Shown one piece after another: positions 46,187 through 56,674 of a DNA stretch of 64,000 nucleotides. Position numbers and translations under genes: made by a program. The notes beneath the pieces were generated by a model. It did not search any database. It worked only from the letters and a program-made list of their open reading frames with translations, and had not been told where the DNA came from. Source of the stretch: Bacilli bacterium. Lineage in GTDB: Bacteria > Bacillota_I > Bacilli_A > RF39 > UBA660. The DNA lies in NCBI GenBank assembly GCA_017460175.1, contig JAFUBO010000006.1, positions 62,001 through 126,000 on the forward strand. Direction: 5' to 3'. Numbering within the stretch: the first letter of the stretch is position 1; the number at the start of each line of letters is the position of its first letter.

Positions 46187-46522
46187 ATGGAAGCAAAAGC
46201 AATTGCTAAAGGTTTAAGAATATCTCCAATCAGAGCTAGATTAGTTTCTGATATGATAAGAGGTAAAAAATGTAGTGATGCATTAACAATCTTAAACAAT
46301 GTTAATAATAAGTCTGCAAGACTTACTAAAAAAGTATTAGATTCTGCTATTGCTAATGCTGTTAATAATAATGGTGCAGATGCTGCAACATTATATGTTA
46401 AAGAAGCAAGAGTAGATGCTGGTCCTGTTATGAAACGTCACTTTTTCGACTCACGTTCACATATAGGACATAGAAATCATAGAACTAGTCACATTATTAT
46501 AGTAGTGGCTACAAAAAACTAA
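46187..46522 (+). CDS. rplV: 50S ribosomal protein L22
   Basis: 111 residues. [20 protein letters not shown] at the start and [22 protein letters not shown] in place of the usual tunnel hairpin (PRAxGRA), which is altered here to a His-rich version. That hairpin lines the tunnel where macrolides act, so the change is notable. AGGAGG upstream. Confidence 0.95.
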   Translation: MEAKAIAKGLRISPIRARLVSDMIRGKKCSDALTILNNVNNKSARLTKKVLDSAIANAVNNNGADAATLYVKEARVDAGPVMKRHFFDSRSHIGHRNHRTSHIIIVVATKN

Positions 46523-46538
46523 TAAGGAGGTTACAGAA

Positions 46539-47231
46539 ATGGGACAAAAGGTAAATCCTAATGGACTAAGACTTGGTATCAATAAAGACTGGGAAGCAAA
46601 ATGGATTAGTGGTAAAAAAGATTTTGCTAAATACTTAGATAAAGATGTTAAAATTCGTAACTATTTAGATAAAAACTTAAAAAACGCTGGTATTGCTAAA
46701 GTTGAAATCGAAAGAAATACTAAGAAAACAGAAGTAGTTATTCATACTTCAAAACCAGGTGTTATGATTGGACATGGTGGAGAAGAAATAGAAAAATTAA
46801 AATCTGCTCTTTCTAAAATCGTAGATGAAAATGTACAAATTTCAATCGTTGATATTAAGAAAGCTGATTTAAATGCTAAATTAGTTGCTGATTCAATCGC
46901 AAATCAAATTACTAATAGAGCATCATTCCGTATGGCTCAAAAACGTGCAATCAGAAATGCAATGAAAGCTGGAGCTAAAGGAATTAAAACAAGTGTATCT
47001 GGACGTTTAGGTGGAGCTGATATGGCTCGTAGTGAAGGATATACTGAAGGAACTATACCTCTACACACATTAAGAGCTGATGTTGATTATGCTACAGCTG
47101 AAGCTGATACAACATTTGGTAAAATTGGTGTAAAAGTATGGATCTATAAAGGAGAAATTCTTAACAAAAAGAATAAAAACAACGAAGTAAAAGAAACAAA
47201 AAAAGAAAATAAGGCTAAAGGAGGTAATTAA
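46539..47231 (+). CDS. rpsC: 30S ribosomal protein S3
   Basis: 230 residues. [20 protein letters not shown], the KH motif [19 protein letters not shown] (usually GxxG) and [20 protein letters not shown]. The tail ([17 protein letters not shown]) is a charged extension. It lines the mRNA entry site and has helicase activity there. Confidence 0.97.
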   Translation: MGQKVNPNGLRLGINKDWEAKWISGKKDFAKYLDKDVKIRNYLDKNLKNAGIAKVEIERNTKKTEVVIHTSKPGVMIGHGGEEIEKLKSALSKIVDENVQISIVDIKKADLNAKLVADSIANQITNRASFRMAQKRAIRNAMKAGAKGIKTSVSGRLGGADMARSEGYTEGTIPLHTLRADVDYATAEADTTFGKIGVKVWIYKGEILNKKNKNNEVKETKKENKAKGGN

Positions 47232-47233
47232 TT

Positions 47234-47665
47234 ATGTTAATACCGTCAAGAACTAAATATCGTCGTGTACATAGATTACCTTACGAAGGTCGTTCACGTG
47301 GAAATAGAGAACTAAGTTTTGGTGAATATGGACTTCAAGCTAAAGAAGGTGCTTGGATTACAGCTAACCAAATAGAAGCTGCACGTATTGCTATGACTCG
47401 TTACATGAAACGTGGAGGAAAAGTTTGGATAAATATATTCCCTCACATGCCATTAACTAAAAAACCTATCGGTACAAGACAAGGTAAAGGTAAAGGTAAT
47501 GTTGAAGGATGGGTTGCAGTAGTTAAAGAAGGAAAAATAATGTTTGAAATTGCTGGCGTTGATGAAGCAACAGCAAGAGAAGCATTAAGACTAGCTTCAC
47601 ACAAACTACCAGTAGCAACTAAATTTGTAATGAAAGAAAATGGTGGTGAGTCAAATGAAGGTTAA
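47234..47665 (+). CDS. rplP: 50S ribosomal protein L16
   Basis: 143 residues. [14 protein letters not shown] and [22 protein letters not shown], with [21 protein letters not shown]. It contacts tRNA in the A site. It overlaps the start of rpmC by 11 bases. Confidence 0.97.
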   Translation: MLIPSRTKYRRVHRLPYEGRSRGNRELSFGEYGLQAKEGAWITANQIEAARIAMTRYMKRGGKVWINIFPHMPLTKKPIGTRQGKGKGNVEGWVAVVKEGKIMFEIAGVDEATAREALRLASHKLPVATKFVMKENGGESNEG

Positions 47666-47849
47666 AGAAATTAGAGAATTATCAACTGAAGAAATCAACA
47701 AGAAATTAGTTGAAACAAAAGAAGAATTATTCAACTTACGTTTCCAACAAGCAACTGGTACATTAGAAAAACCTTCTAGAATTAGAGATTTAAGACACAC
47801 TGTTGCTAGAATGAAAACCGTTCTAAAAGAACGTGAAAGTGCAGAGTAG
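47655..47849 (+). CDS. rpmC: 50S ribosomal protein L29
   Basis: 64 residues from ATG 47655; GGTGGTGAG lies upstream within rpl[21 protein letters not shown] and [20 protein letters not shown] are typical. It lies by the tunnel exit next to L23. Confidence 0.96.
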   Translation: MKVKEIRELSTEEINKKLVETKEELFNLRFQQATGTLEKPSRIRDLRHTVARMKTVLKERESAE

Positions 47850-47859
47850 GAGGTTTATT

Positions 47860-48120
47860 ATGGAAAAGAAATTAAGTAAAGAATTAGTTGGTAAAGTAGT
47901 AAGCGCTACTAATGATAAAACAATCACTGTCTTAGTTGAAACTTATAAAAACCATCCGTTATATCACAAAAGAGTAAAAAGCTCTAAGAAATATAGTGTA
48001 CATGATGAAAAAAATATCGCAAAAGTTGGAGATACTGTTCGTATAGTTGAAACTAGACCATTATCAAAAACTAAACATTTCTATTTAAAAGAAATAGTAA
48101 AAGAAGCAGTTATTATTTAA
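47860..48120 (+). CDS. rpsQ: 30S ribosomal protein S17
   Basis: 86 residues from ATG 47860 (AGGAGG upstream). [38 protein letters not shown] and [18 protein letters not shown] are diagnostic of this OB-fold 16S-binding protein. Confidence 0.97.
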   Translation: MEKKLSKELVGKVVSATNDKTITVLVETYKNHPLYHKRVKSSKKYSVHDEKNIAKVGDTVRIVETRPLSKTKHFYLKEIVKEAVII

Positions 48121-48155
48121 CGCTTAGATGATTAATTAAGAAGGAGGAATAATCT

Positions 48156-48524
48156 ATGTTACAACAAGAAAGCCGTATGAAGGTTGCAGACAACTCAGGA
48201 GCTCGTGAATTATTAGTAATCAGAGTTCTAGGTGGAAGCAAAGTTAAAACAGGTAACATTGGTGATGTAGTAGTAGGAACTGTTAAAAGTGCTATCCCTA
48301 ACTCACCAATTCCAAAAGGAAAAGTTGTAAAAGCAGTTATCGTTCGTAGTCGTCAAGGCGTTCGTCGTGAAGATGGAAGTTATATTAAGTTCGATGACAA
48401 TGCTTGTGTTATCATTCGTGATGACAAGAGTCCAGTAGGAACTCGTATTTTTGGACCAGTAGCAAGAGAACTTCGTGATAAAGATTACATGAAAATCGTA
48501 TCTTTAGCAAAAGAAGTACTATAA
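48156..48524 (+). CDS. rplN: 50S ribosomal protein L14
   Basis: 122 residues. [20 protein letters not shown] and [40 protein letters not shown]. It makes an intersubunit bridge and contacts L19. Confidence 0.97.
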   Translation: MLQQESRMKVADNSGARELLVIRVLGGSKVKTGNIGDVVVGTVKSAIPNSPIPKGKVVKAVIVRSRQGVRREDGSYIKFDDNACVIIRDDKSPVGTRIFGPVARELRDKDYMKIVSLAKEVL

Positions 48525-48538
48525 GAGGAGGATAATTT

Positions 48539-48850
48539 ATGAACTTTAAAGTAGGAGATGAAGTTGTAGTTATCACTGGTTCTGATAAAGGTAAAAAAGG
48601 AAAAATAATTAAAACATTAAAGGCAGAAAATAAAGTTATAGTTGAAGGTGTACATGTTGTTAAAAAACATCAAAAACCAACAGGACAAGAAACTGGTGGA
48701 ATAATCGAAAGAGAAGCACCAATTCATGCTTCAAATGTTATGATTGTAGATCCTAAAACTAAGAAAAGAACTAGAATAGGACATACAACTGATACAAAAA
48801 CAAATAAAAAAATTAGAATAACAAAAAAATCAAACGAGAAGATTGATTAA
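48539..48850 (+). CDS. rplX: 50S ribosomal protein L24
   Basis: 103 residues. [21 protein letters not shown] is the KOW motif; [20 protein letters not shown] follows. One of the first proteins bound in 50S assembly. Confidence 0.97.
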   Translation: MNFKVGDEVVVITGSDKGKKGKIIKTLKAENKVIVEGVHVVKKHQKPTGQETGGIIEREAPIHASNVMIVDPKTKKRTRIGHTTDTKTNKKIRITKKSNEKID

Positions 48851-48867
48851 TTGGAAGGAGGGTATTT

Positions 48868-49407
48868 ATGAACCGCCTAAAAGAGAAATACTTAAAAGAA
48901 GTAGTTCCAAGTTTACAAGAAAAATATAATTATAAGTCAAAAATGGAAATTCCAAAATTAGAAAAAATCGTAATTAATATGGGTGTTGGTGATGCAACTA
49001 CTAACTCTAAGTTATTAGATGCTGCAATTGCTGATCTTACTAAGATTGCAGGACAAAAACCAGTAATTACAAGAGCAAAAAAATCAATCGCAGGATTCAA
49101 AGTAAGAGAAGGTCAAGCAATTGGTTGTAAAGTTACTCTAAGAGGAGAAAATATGTATAACTTTATGGATAAGTTAATCACAATTGCTCTTCCAGGAGTT
49201 AGAGATTTCAGAGGAGTAAGTAATAAAGCTTTCGATGGTAGAGGAAACTATACTATGGGAATTAAAGAACAATTAATATTCCAAGAAATCGATTATGATG
49301 ATGTTGTTAAAGTAAGAGGTATGGATATTATCTTTGTTACAACAGCAAAATCTAATGAAGAATCATATGACTTATTAAATGGACTAGGAATTCCTTTTAG
49401 AAAGTAA
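48868..49407 (+). CDS. rplE: 50S ribosomal protein L5
   Basis: 179 residues. [40 protein letters not shown] and the final [16 protein letters not shown]. It binds 5S rRNA and bridges to the 30S head. Confidence 0.97.
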   Translation: MNRLKEKYLKEVVPSLQEKYNYKSKMEIPKLEKIVINMGVGDATTNSKLLDAAIADLTKIAGQKPVITRAKKSIAGFKVREGQAIGCKVTLRGENMYNFMDKLITIALPGVRDFRGVSNKAFDGRGNYTMGIKEQLIFQEIDYDDVVKVRGMDIIFVTTAKSNEESYDLLNGLGIPFRK

Positions 49408-49423
49408 TGATGGAGGAAAAATT

Positions 49424-49609
49424 ATGGCAAAGAAAAGTATGATAGTAAAGGCTAATAGACCACAAAAATACAAAGTACGTGAATATACAAGATGTTCTCG
49501 TTGCGGTCGTCCACACGCAGTTATGAGTAAATTCGGAATCTGCCGTATTTGCTTCCGTGAATTAGCTTATAAAGGACAAATACCAGGGGTTAAAAAATCA
49601 AGTTGGTAA
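49424..49609 (+). CDS. rpsZ: 30S ribosomal protein S14, zinc-binding type Z
   Basis: 61 residues, the short form. The zinc ligands are in [21 protein letters not shown] (two CxxC pairs). The short zinc form is typical of Bacillota; a zinc-free paralogue often substitutes under zinc limitation but none is here. Confidence 0.96.
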   Translation: MAKKSMIVKANRPQKYKVREYTRCSRCGRPHAVMSKFGICRICFRELAYKGQIPGVKKSSW

Positions 49610-49630
49610 TTTGGAAAGGAGGAAATTTAA

Positions 49631-50032
49631 ATGGCAGTAGTAACAGATACAATTGCAGATATGTTAACAAGAATTCGTAATGCTAATCAAATGCGTTATG
49701 AAGAAGTACAAGTCCCTGCTTCTAACATAAAAAAAGAAATCGCTAAGATTTTAAAAGAAGAAGGATTTATTAAAGATTATAAAATTGAAGACAATGATGC
49801 TCAAGGAACTATTATCTTAACTTTAAAATATACAGATAAGAAAGAAAGAGTTATCACTGGATTAAAAAGAATTTCCAAACCAGGTTTAAGAGTTTATGCT
49901 AAAAATGATGAAATTCCAAAAGTTCTTAATGGATTAGGAATCGCAATCATTTCTACATCAAAAGGAATTATGACAGATAAACAAGCTCGTAAAGAAAATA
50001 TAGGTGGAGAAGTTCTAGCTTATATATGGTAA
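49631..50032 (+). CDS. rpsH: 30S ribosomal protein S8
   Basis: 133 residues. [20 protein letters not shown] and the C-terminal [20 protein letters not shown] are diagnostic. In E. coli S8 represses the spc operon. AAAGGAGG upstream. Confidence 0.97.
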   Translation: MAVVTDTIADMLTRIRNANQMRYEEVQVPASNIKKEIAKILKEEGFIKDYKIEDNDAQGTIILTLKYTDKKERVITGLKRISKPGLRVYAKNDEIPKVLNGLGIAIISTSKGIMTDKQARKENIGGEVLAYIW

Positions 50033-50098
50033 TAAGACAAAGATAATTTGAAACCCGTGAAACACGGTAAATATAAAATGAGATATAGGAGGTGTCGT

Positions 50099-50629
50099 AT
50101 GAGCCGTATAGGAAATAGAATTATTACAGTTCCAGCTGGAGTTACAGTTGAAGAAACTGATGGTATTGTTACTGTTAAAGGACCTAAAGGTGAACTTAAA
50201 CAACCAATGCTAAAAGGTATTTCAATGAAACTTGAAGGAACAGAAATAACATTAGAACGTGCTAACGAAAATGCTAAAGCAATGCATGGAACAATGAATG
50301 CCTTAATAAACAACATGATCATTGGTGTAACTAAGGGTTATGAAAAAGGATTAGAAATCATTGGTGTTGGTTATCGTTTCAACGTTCAAGGAAAGAAATT
50401 AGTAATTAGTGCTGGATATTCACATCCAGTAAATATGGAAATTCCAGAAGGAATTACAGTAGAAGCAAATGGTAATACTGAAATCACTGTTAAAGGAATT
50501 GACAAAGTATTAGTTGGTGAATTTGCTGCTAACATTAGAAAAGTAAGACAACCTGAACCATACAAAGGTAAAGGAATTCGTTACAAAGATGAACATGTTC
50601 GTCGTAAAGAAGGAAAGAAAGCTGCTTAA
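50099..50629 (+). CDS. rplF: 50S ribosomal protein L6
   Basis: 176 residues from ATG 50099 (AGGAGGTG upstream); the frame extends upstream to 50048 without a site. SRIGNRIITVPAGVTVEETD and RKVRQPEPYKGKGIRYKDEH. The 66-base gap before it has a small hairpin ACCCGTG/CACGGT (50053-50068). Confidence 0.97.
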   Translation: MSRIGNRIITVPAGVTVEETDGIVTVKGPKGELKQPMLKGISMKLEGTEITLERANENAKAMHGTMNALINNMIIGVTKGYEKGLEIIGVGYRFNVQGKKLVISAGYSHPVNMEIPEGITVEANGNTEITVKGIDKVLVGEFAANIRKVRQPEPYKGKGIRYKDEHVRRKEGKKAA

Positions 50630-50651
50630 TAGGTAGGAAGGAGAAAAGAAT

Positions 50652-51014
50652 ATGATAAAGAAAGAATCTCGTAATAGTATGCGTGTTGCTCGTCATGAAA
50701 GAATTCGTAAAACTATGATGGGTACAAGTGCAACACCAAGATTATGTGTATTCCGTTCAAATACTGGAATATACGCACAAATCATTGATGATGAAAACAA
50801 AACTACACTTTGCTCTGCTTCCTCATTAGATAAAGACTTAAAAATTAAAAACGGAAGTAATGTTGAAGCAGCTAAAGTTGTTGGAAAATCAATAGCTGAA
50901 AAAGCAAAGAAAGCAAAAATCACAAAAGTAGTATTTGATAGAGGTGGATACCTATATCATGGACGTGTTAAAGCATTAGCTGACGCTGCACGTGAAAATG
51001 GATTAGAATTCTAA
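50652..51014 (+). CDS. rplR: 50S ribosomal protein L18
   Basis: 120 residues. [20 protein letters not shown], then [20 protein letters not shown] near the end. It binds 5S rRNA together with L5. Confidence 0.97.
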   Translation: MIKKESRNSMRVARHERIRKTMMGTSATPRLCVFRSNTGIYAQIIDDENKTTLCSASSLDKDLKIKNGSNVEAAKVVGKSIAEKAKKAKITKVVFDRGGYLYHGRVKALADAARENGLEF

Positions 51015-51026
51015 TAGGAGGGTAAT

Positions 51027-51536
51027 ATGCAAAAGAGAACTCAAGAATCTAAAGAGAAGCAATTTGAAGAATTAGTAATTGATGTTAAAAGCGTTGTTAA
51101 GGTTAACAAAGGTGGACGTCAAAGAAGATATTCTGCAACAGTTGTTATCGGAGATCGTAAAGGTAAAGTTGGATTAGGTATTGGAAAAGCAAATGAAGTA
51201 CCTGATGCAATCAAAAAAGCATTACAAGATGCTAATAAAAATATTATCACAATCCCTCTAACAGATGGAAGAACAGTTGCTCATGAAGCTATCGGTTATG
51301 CTGGAGCTGCAAGAGTTATAATTAAACCAGCTGCTGCAGGTACTGGAGTTATCGCTGGTGGATCTGTTCGTGCTATCTTAGAATTAGCAGGAATTCGTGA
51401 TGTTGTCTCTAAATCACTAGGAGCAAGAACTAAATTAAATATGGCAAGAGCTGCAATGAGTGCATTAAAGTCTATTAAGACTCCTGAACAAGTTGCTGCA
51501 CTTCGCGGAAAAACAGTAGAGGAGATATTAGGATAA
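51027..51536 (+). CDS. rpsE: 30S ribosomal protein S5
   Basis: 169 residues. [20 protein letters not shown] with [20 protein letters not shown], and the second domain [16 protein letters not shown]. It guards decoding accuracy. Its stop overlaps the ATG of rplO by one base, leaving no room for rpmD, which usually stands between them. Confidence 0.97.
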   Translation: MQKRTQESKEKQFEELVIDVKSVVKVNKGGRQRRYSATVVIGDRKGKVGLGIGKANEVPDAIKKALQDANKNIITIPLTDGRTVAHEAIGYAGAARVIIKPAAAGTGVIAGGSVRAILELAGIRDVVSKSLGARTKLNMARAAMSALKSIKTPEQVAALRGKTVEEILG

Positions 51537-51979
51537 TGAAGTTAAATGAATTACAAAGAAATATCGGAGCTACACAAGCAAAGAAAAGAGTTGGCCGTGG
51601 TCCAGGTAGTGGTCTTGGTAAAACAAGTGGAAAAGGTCAAAAAGGACAAAAAGCTCGTAGTGGAGCTAGTATAAACCCAGTATTTGAAGGTGGACAATTA
51701 CCTTTATATAGAAGAATACCAAAAAGAGGATTTACTAATGCAAAATTCAAAACAGTTTATGCAACTATCAATGTAAGTGAATTAAACAAATTTGAAGATG
51801 GAACAGTAGTTACACCAGCATTATTAAAAGATACTGGATTAGTAAAAAAACAATTTGATGGAATTAAAGTATTAGGTAATGGAGAACTAACTAAAAAGTT
51901 AACAATTCAAGCTAATAAATTTTCAAATAGTGCTTTAGAAAAAATTAAAAAGGCAGGAAGTAAAGCAGAGGTGATCTAA
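51536..51979 (+). CDS. rplO: 50S ribosomal protein L15
   Basis: 147 residues. [20 protein letters not shown] with [20 protein letters not shown], and the [19 protein letters not shown] segment. Follows rpsE directly; L30 is missing. Confidence 0.97.
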   Translation: MKLNELQRNIGATQAKKRVGRGPGSGLGKTSGKGQKGQKARSGASINPVFEGGQLPLYRRIPKRGFTNAKFKTVYATINVSELNKFEDGTVVTPALLKDTGLVKKQFDGIKVLGNGELTKKLTIQANKFSNSALEKIKKAGSKAEVI

Positions 51980-51980
51980 T

Positions 51981-53252
51981 ATGTTTAAAACTATGAAGGA
52001 ATTATTTACTTCAGGTAATAAAGATTTACGTCATAGAATCTACTTTACATTAATGTGTCTTACAGTATTCATCTTAGGTATTTCAATTAGAGTACCTGGA
52101 ACTGAAGACTTAACTAAAAACTTAGGTTTCCTAGAATTAATTAATACAATCGGTGGTGGAGCACTTAAAAACTTCTCAATCTTTGCATTAGGAGTTATGC
52201 CATACATCACTGCATCAATTATTACTCAGTTATTACAAATGGATATATTTCCATACTTTACTGAGTTAGCTAAACAGGGACATACTGGAAGACAAAAGAT
52301 AAATCAAATAACTAGATATATGGGTATTGCATTCGCATTTATTGAAGGTTATGCATTTGCTTTTGCATTCTTAGGAAAGACTGGTAACCCAATGCAATAT
52401 ATGTATATAGCAACTGTTTTAACAGCAGGTACTGCATTACTACTATGGATGGGTGACCAAATGACTCAAAAAGGTATTGGAAATGGTGTCAGCTTAATAA
52501 TTATGGCTGGTATCATTGCAACACTTCCACAAATGTTTATTACAGCATTCCAAGGCTTAGTAACATTTACTGGAGCTGCTAACGTAATAACTCTAGGAAT
52601 AGTTAAATTTGTATTATTTGTAATAGTTTATTTCGCAATTGTTATAGGAATGATCTTTGTTCAAGAATCAGAACGAAGAATACCAATTCAATATGCAAAC
52701 AAATCAACTAGCGCTTATGGAAATGCACAAAGTTTTATGCCAATAAAAATAAACTCTGCAGGAGTTATACCAGTTATTTTTGCATCAAGTTTATTATCAA
52801 TACCAAATATAATTGCACAAGTAATTAAAAATGATAAATTTACACTTGTTGTTCAAAAATACTTAACATATACAACTCCAGTAGGATTTATTATATACGT
52901 AGTATTAATATTCTTCTTTGCATACTTCTATACATTTATTCAATTAAAACCAGAAGAATTTGCAAAGAATTTACAAGAAAACGGAGGATATATTCCAGGA
53001 ATTAGACCAGGAGAAGAAACTAAACAATATGTTAGTAAGATTCTTACTCGTTTAACTGTTTTAGGTTCAGCATTCCTATCAGTAATTGCTGGATTACCAA
53101 TAATATTCTCTAAATTAACAAGCTTACCAACATCAGTATCAATTGGTGGTACAGGATTATTAATCGTTGTTGGTGTAGCACTAGAAACTTATAAACAATT
53201 AGAAGGTAGTATACTAACTAGAAGTTATAAGAGAGGTTATAGTAGAAGATAA
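51981..53252 (+). CDS. secY: Preprotein translocase subunit SecY
   Basis: 423 residues, ten membrane helices. ALGVMPYITASIITQLLQMD in TM2 region, QESERRIPIQYA, NSAGVIPVIFASSLL and the IRPGEETKQYVSKILTRLT loop are the family signatures. It forms the channel through which proteins such as the M23 hydrolase (16779) and the secreted protein (19378) leave. Final residues (TRSYKRGYSRR) are basic. Confidence 0.97.
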   Translation: MFKTMKELFTSGNKDLRHRIYFTLMCLTVFILGISIRVPGTEDLTKNLGFLELINTIGGGALKNFSIFALGVMPYITASIITQLLQMDIFPYFTELAKQGHTGRQKINQITRYMGIAFAFIEGYAFAFAFLGKTGNPMQYMYIATVLTAGTALLLWMGDQMTQKGIGNGVSLIIMAGIIATLPQMFITAFQGLVTFTGAANVITLGIVKFVLFVIVYFAIVIGMIFVQESERRIPIQYANKSTSAYGNAQSFMPIKINSAGVIPVIFASSLLSIPNIIAQVIKNDKFTLVVQKYLTYTTPVGFIIYVVLIFFFAYFYTFIQLKPEEFAKNLQENGGYIPGIRPGEETKQYVSKILTRLTVLGSAFLSVIAGLPIIFSKLTSLPTSVSIGGTGLLIVVGVALETYKQLEGSILTRSYKRGYSRR

Positions 53253-53253
53253 T

Positions 53254-53904
53254 ATGAAAAATATAATGTTTATAGCTCCACCTGCTGCCGGTAAAGGTAC
53301 ACAAGCAGAGCTAGTTGTAGAAAAGTATCATATACCTCATATATCAACTGGTGATATTTTAAGAGAAATATCTAAAGAAGATAGTGAAATAGGTAAGTAT
53401 GTACAAGAAACACTAGCGAGTGGACAATTAGTGAAAGATGATATTACATATCAATTAATCGAAGACAGATTAAAAAAAGAAGATTGTAAAAAAGGCTTTA
53501 TTATAGATGGATTTCCACGTAATATAGACCAAGCTTATCAATATGATAAAATACTTGATAAATTAGGTTATGAAGTAGGTAATGTTATATTAATTAATAT
53601 AGACAAAAAAACATTGGAAAAAAGAATAACAGGGAGAAGAATTTGTGAGAAGTGTAATTCAATTTATAATATAAATGATGAAGCATCTTCTCCAAAACAA
53701 GAATCTATATGTGATAATTGTGGTGGAAAGTTATATCAAAGAAGTGATGATAATTTAGCTTCTTTTGAAACTAGATATGAAACTTACATTGAAAAAACTG
53801 AACCAATCATAAAACATTACAAAGATATGAATGTACTTTCTGAAGTAGAAGGAAACGATACAGTAGAAAATATATTTAAATCTATTGATAAAATAATTAG
53901 ATAA
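53254..53904 (+). CDS. adk: Adenylate kinase
   Basis: 216 residues. P-loop IAPPAAGKGTQAELV (AAGKGT where GAGKGT is usual), STGDILR, and IDGFPRN. The lid carries a zinc site with Cys in CEKCNSIY and CDNCGG, the Gram-positive type. It equilibrates ATP, ADP and AMP. It starts one base after secY. No map gene follows, unlike Bacillus. Confidence 0.96.
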   Translation: MKNIMFIAPPAAGKGTQAELVVEKYHIPHISTGDILREISKEDSEIGKYVQETLASGQLVKDDITYQLIEDRLKKEDCKKGFIIDGFPRNIDQAYQYDKILDKLGYEVGNVILINIDKKTLEKRITGRRICEKCNSIYNINDEASSPKQESICDNCGGKLYQRSDDNLASFETRYETYIEKTEPIIKHYKDMNVLSEVEGNDTVENIFKSIDKIIR

Positions 53905-53911
53905 GGTATCA

Positions 53912-53948
53912 AAAGAAGGATAATTCCTTCTTTGGAAGATACATCTTC
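53912..53948 (+). promoter_or_regulatory. Two hairpins between adk and infA
   Basis: AAAGAAGGA (53912-53920) pairs perfectly with TCCTTCTTT (53925-53933). GAAGAT (53935-53940) pairs with ATCTTC (53943-53948) right before the GAGGAGAG of infA. The first could act as an attenuator; the second could mask the ribosome site. Confidence 0.55.
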
Positions 53949-53964
53949 GAGGAGAGTGAAGAGA

Positions 53965-54180
53965 ATGGCTAAAGAAGATACAATCGAGATAGAAGGTAAA
54001 GTTCTTGAAATTATTCCAGGCGGAAAGTTTAAGGTTCAACTGGAGAATGGACACATTGTGGAAGCTCACGTTTCTGGTAAAATACGAATGAACTATATCC
54101 GTATTTTAGCAGGGGATACCGTAATGATAGAACTATCACCTTATGACTTAACACGTGGGCGTATAACCTATCGTAAATAA
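53965..54180 (+). CDS. infA: Translation initiation factor IF-1
   Basis: 71 residues from ATG 53965, the usual IF-1 length; GAGGAGAG upstream. [40 protein letters not shown] and [13 protein letters not shown] are diagnostic of this OB-fold protein, which blocks the A site during initiation. An upstream in-frame ATG at 53932 falls inside the hairpins. Confidence 0.97.
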   Translation: MAKEDTIEIEGKVLEIIPGGKFKVQLENGHIVEAHVSGKIRMNYIRILAGDTVMIELSPYDLTRGRITYRK

Positions 54181-54194
54181 TAGGAGGGAAAAGA

Positions 54195-54308
54195 ATGAAA
54201 GTAAAAGCATCAGTTAAACCAATTTGTGAAAAATGCAAAGTGGTAAAACGTAAAGGAAAAATTAGAATTATTTGTGAAAATCCAAAACACAAACAAGTTC
54301 AAGGTTAA
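54195..54308 (+). CDS. rpmJ: 50S ribosomal protein L36
   Basis: 37 residues, the full family length. [20 protein letters not shown] then [15 protein letters not shown]: the zinc ligands are Cys11, Cys14, Cys27 and His32. AGGAGGG upstream. It stands between infA and rpsM as usual. Confidence 0.97.
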   Translation: MKVKASVKPICEKCKVVKRKGKIRIICENPKHKQVQG

Positions 54309-54323
54309 TAGGAGGTGTATTAA

Positions 54324-54692
54324 ATGGCACGTATTAAAGGTGTAGACATTCCAAATGATAAACATATTTGTATTTCATTAACTTACATTTATGGTATTGG
54401 AAGAAGTCTAGCAAAAACAATTCTAAAAGAAGTTGGAATTGAACCAACTACTAAGACAAAAGATTTATCACAAGATGATTTAGTTAAAATCCGTGATGAA
54501 ATTAATAAACATCTAACTGAAGGTGATCTTCGTCGTGAAGTTAGTATGAATATTAAAACTAAGATGGAAATTAACTCATACCAAGGAAGTCGTCATAAAA
54601 AAGGATTACCTGTAAGAGGACAAAGAACTAATCGTAATGCTCGTACTCGTAAGGGTAAAGGAAAGACTGTAGCAAATAAGAAGAAAGTTTAG
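54324..54692 (+). CDS. rpsM: 30S ribosomal protein S13
   Basis: 122 residues. [33 protein letters not shown], and the tail [20 protein letters not shown]. It contacts P-site tRNA and the 50S. Confidence 0.97.
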   Translation: MARIKGVDIPNDKHICISLTYIYGIGRSLAKTILKEVGIEPTTKTKDLSQDDLVKIRDEINKHLTEGDLRREVSMNIKTKMEINSYQGSRHKKGLPVRGQRTNRNARTRKGKGKTVANKKKV

Positions 54693-54717
54693 TAATTAAA
54701 AAAAGGAGGTAAGACTT

Positions 54718-55101
54718 ATGGCTTATAAAACTAGAAAGAAAAAAGTTAAAAAGAATGTACCTGAAGGTATGGCACATATCCATTCAACATTTAACAATAC
54801 AATTACAACATTAACAGATAAAGATGGAAATGTTATAAGCTGGGCATCATCAGGTGCTATTGGTTTCAAAGGAAGTAAAAAATCAACTCCATTCGCTGCT
54901 GGAATGGCTGCAGAAGCTGCTGGTAAAGCTGCATATGACATGGGAATGCGTAAAGTTGAGGTTCGCGTAAAAGGTTTAGGACCAGGACGTGAAACTGCAA
55001 TCAGATCATTACAAACTGCAGGACTAGAAGTAACATCAATAGTAGATGTTACACCAATCCCACATAATGGATGTCGTCCACCAAAACGTCCAAGAGGATA
55101 G
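54718..55101 (+). CDS. rpsK: 30S ribosomal protein S11
   Basis: 127 residues. [40 protein letters not shown] and the end [18 protein letters not shown]. It lies on the 30S platform. Confidence 0.97.
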   Translation: MAYKTRKKKVKKNVPEGMAHIHSTFNNTITTLTDKDGNVISWASSGAIGFKGSKKSTPFAAGMAAEAAGKAAYDMGMRKVEVRVKGLGPGRETAIRSLQTAGLEVTSIVDVTPIPHNGCRPPKRPRG

Positions 55102-55171
55102 TAATTGGTAACACATCGTGGTAAAATAAAGTAGAATAGTTCGTGAAAAAAAGTAAAGGGAGGTTAGTTTC

Positions 55172-56122
55172 ATGTTACAATTTGAAAAACCAATTTATAA
55201 AATAACTGATTCTATAGAAAATAATTTTTATGGAAGATTTGAATTAGAACCATTAGAAAGAGGATTTGGTACTACAATCGGTAATGCTTTAAGAAGAGTA
55301 ATGTTATCATCATTACCAGGAAGTGCTATTAGTAGTATTAAAATCGATGGAGTTCTTCATGAATTCCAAACAATTGACGGAGTTTACGAAGACGTTACTA
55401 CTATTATCTTAAATTTAAAAGGTATAGTATTTAAAAATCATTCAAATGAAGCAAAAGTAGTAAGAATTAATACTACAAAAGAAGGAGAAATAACTGCAGC
55501 TGATATTGAACATGATGCAGATATTGAAGTAATTAACCAAGATAAAGTAATTTGTCATTTATCTAAAGGAACTACTTTCAATATGGAAATGACTGTTACA
55601 AATGGTCGTGGATATGTAAAAAGTGAAGAAAATAAAAAGATTTATGACATTAAGAAAGTTGGAGAAATCGCAATTGATTCATTATATTCTCCTATCGAAA
55701 GAGTTTCATATGAAGTAGGAAACGCTCGTGTTGGACAAGATGAAAGTTATGATAAATTAATCATGGATGTATGGACAAACGGTTCAATTAAACCAGAAGA
55801 AGCTATCGCTTTAGCAAGTAGAATATTAATCGAACATTTAGAAATTGTTACTGATTTATCTGCAATTGCTGATGTAAGCGGTATGATGATTGAAAAGACT
55901 GAAGATCCAAAAGTTAAAGCTTTAGAAACTTCAATCGAAGATTTAGACTTTTCAGTAAGAGCATATAACTGCTTAAAGAGAGCTGGAATTCATACATTAC
56001 AAGATCTTGTTAATAAGAGTGAATCTGATATGATGAAAATCCGTAACTTAGGTAAAAAATCCCTAAAAGAAGTATTAGATAAGATAAGAGATATGGGATT
56101 AGTATTACGTGATGAAGATTAA
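55172..56122 (+). CDS. rpoA: RNA polymerase subunit alpha
   Basis: 316 residues. N-terminal assembly domain with ERGFGTTIGNALRRVMLSSL and PGSAISSIKIDGVLHEF; C-terminal domain (~245-316) with RAYNCLKRAGIHTLQDLV and LGKKSLKEVLDKIRDMGL, which contacts UP elements and activators. A 70-base gap before it holds no promoter that is clear. Confidence 0.97.
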   Translation: MLQFEKPIYKITDSIENNFYGRFELEPLERGFGTTIGNALRRVMLSSLPGSAISSIKIDGVLHEFQTIDGVYEDVTTIILNLKGIVFKNHSNEAKVVRINTTKEGEITAADIEHDADIEVINQDKVICHLSKGTTFNMEMTVTNGRGYVKSEENKKIYDIKKVGEIAIDSLYSPIERVSYEVGNARVGQDESYDKLIMDVWTNGSIKPEEAIALASRILIEHLEIVTDLSAIADVSGMMIEKTEDPKVKALETSIEDLDFSVRAYNCLKRAGIHTLQDLVNKSESDMMKIRNLGKKSLKEVLDKIRDMGLVLRDED

Positions 56123-56142
56123 TTAGATGAGGAGGAACAATT

Positions 56143-56604
56143 ATGGCATACAGAAAATTAGGTAGAGATAATAAACATAGAAGAAGTATGTTAGCTACTT
56201 TAACTAAACAAGTAGTTAATAATGAAACTATCACAACTACTGATACTAGAGCTAAAGAAGTTCGTAAGTTTGTTGATAAAATGATTACTTACGGTAAAAA
56301 AGGTGATTTAGTATCTCGTAGAAAAGCTTTAGCTTTCTTACATAATGATACTGAAACAGTAAATAAAATATTCAATGATTTAGCTAAACGATATGAAAAA
56401 CGTAATGGTGGATATACTCAAATCTTAAAATTAGGTGAAAGACGTGGAGATAACTCTTTAATGGTAGTTTTAAGATTAGTAGAGGAAGCTAAAAAAGAAG
56501 AAAAAAAAGAAACACCTAAGAAAGAAACAAAAAAAGAAGTAAAATCAGAAAAAAAAGAAGTAAAGAAAACAACTAAGAAGGCAACTAAAAAAACTGAAAA
56601 ATAG
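56143..56604 (+). CDS. rplQ: 50S ribosomal protein L17 with basic tail
   Basis: 153 residues. [20 protein letters not shown] and [20 protein letters not shown]; the core ends near 118 ([14 protein letters not shown]). The last ~35 residues ([20 protein letters not shown]) are a low-complexity Lys/Glu tail. Last gene of the main ribosomal cluster. Confidence 0.96.
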   Translation: MAYRKLGRDNKHRRSMLATLTKQVVNNETITTTDTRAKEVRKFVDKMITYGKKGDLVSRRKALAFLHNDTETVNKIFNDLAKRYEKRNGGYTQILKLGERRGDNSLMVVLRLVEEAKKEEKKETPKKETKKEVKSEKKEVKKTTKKATKKTEK

Positions 56605-56618
56605 TTATAATCAAAGAG

Positions 56619-56643
56619 ACAAGTTTAAAAACTTGTTTTTTTG
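56619..56643 (+). terminator. Terminator of the ribosomal cluster
   Basis: ACAAGTTT pairs with AAACTTGT, followed by seven T. TATAAT at 56646-56651 just after it probably starts the SDR transcript. Confidence 0.88.
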
Positions 56644-56674
56644 TGTTATAATACTATTGAAAGTGGGTGATTTT

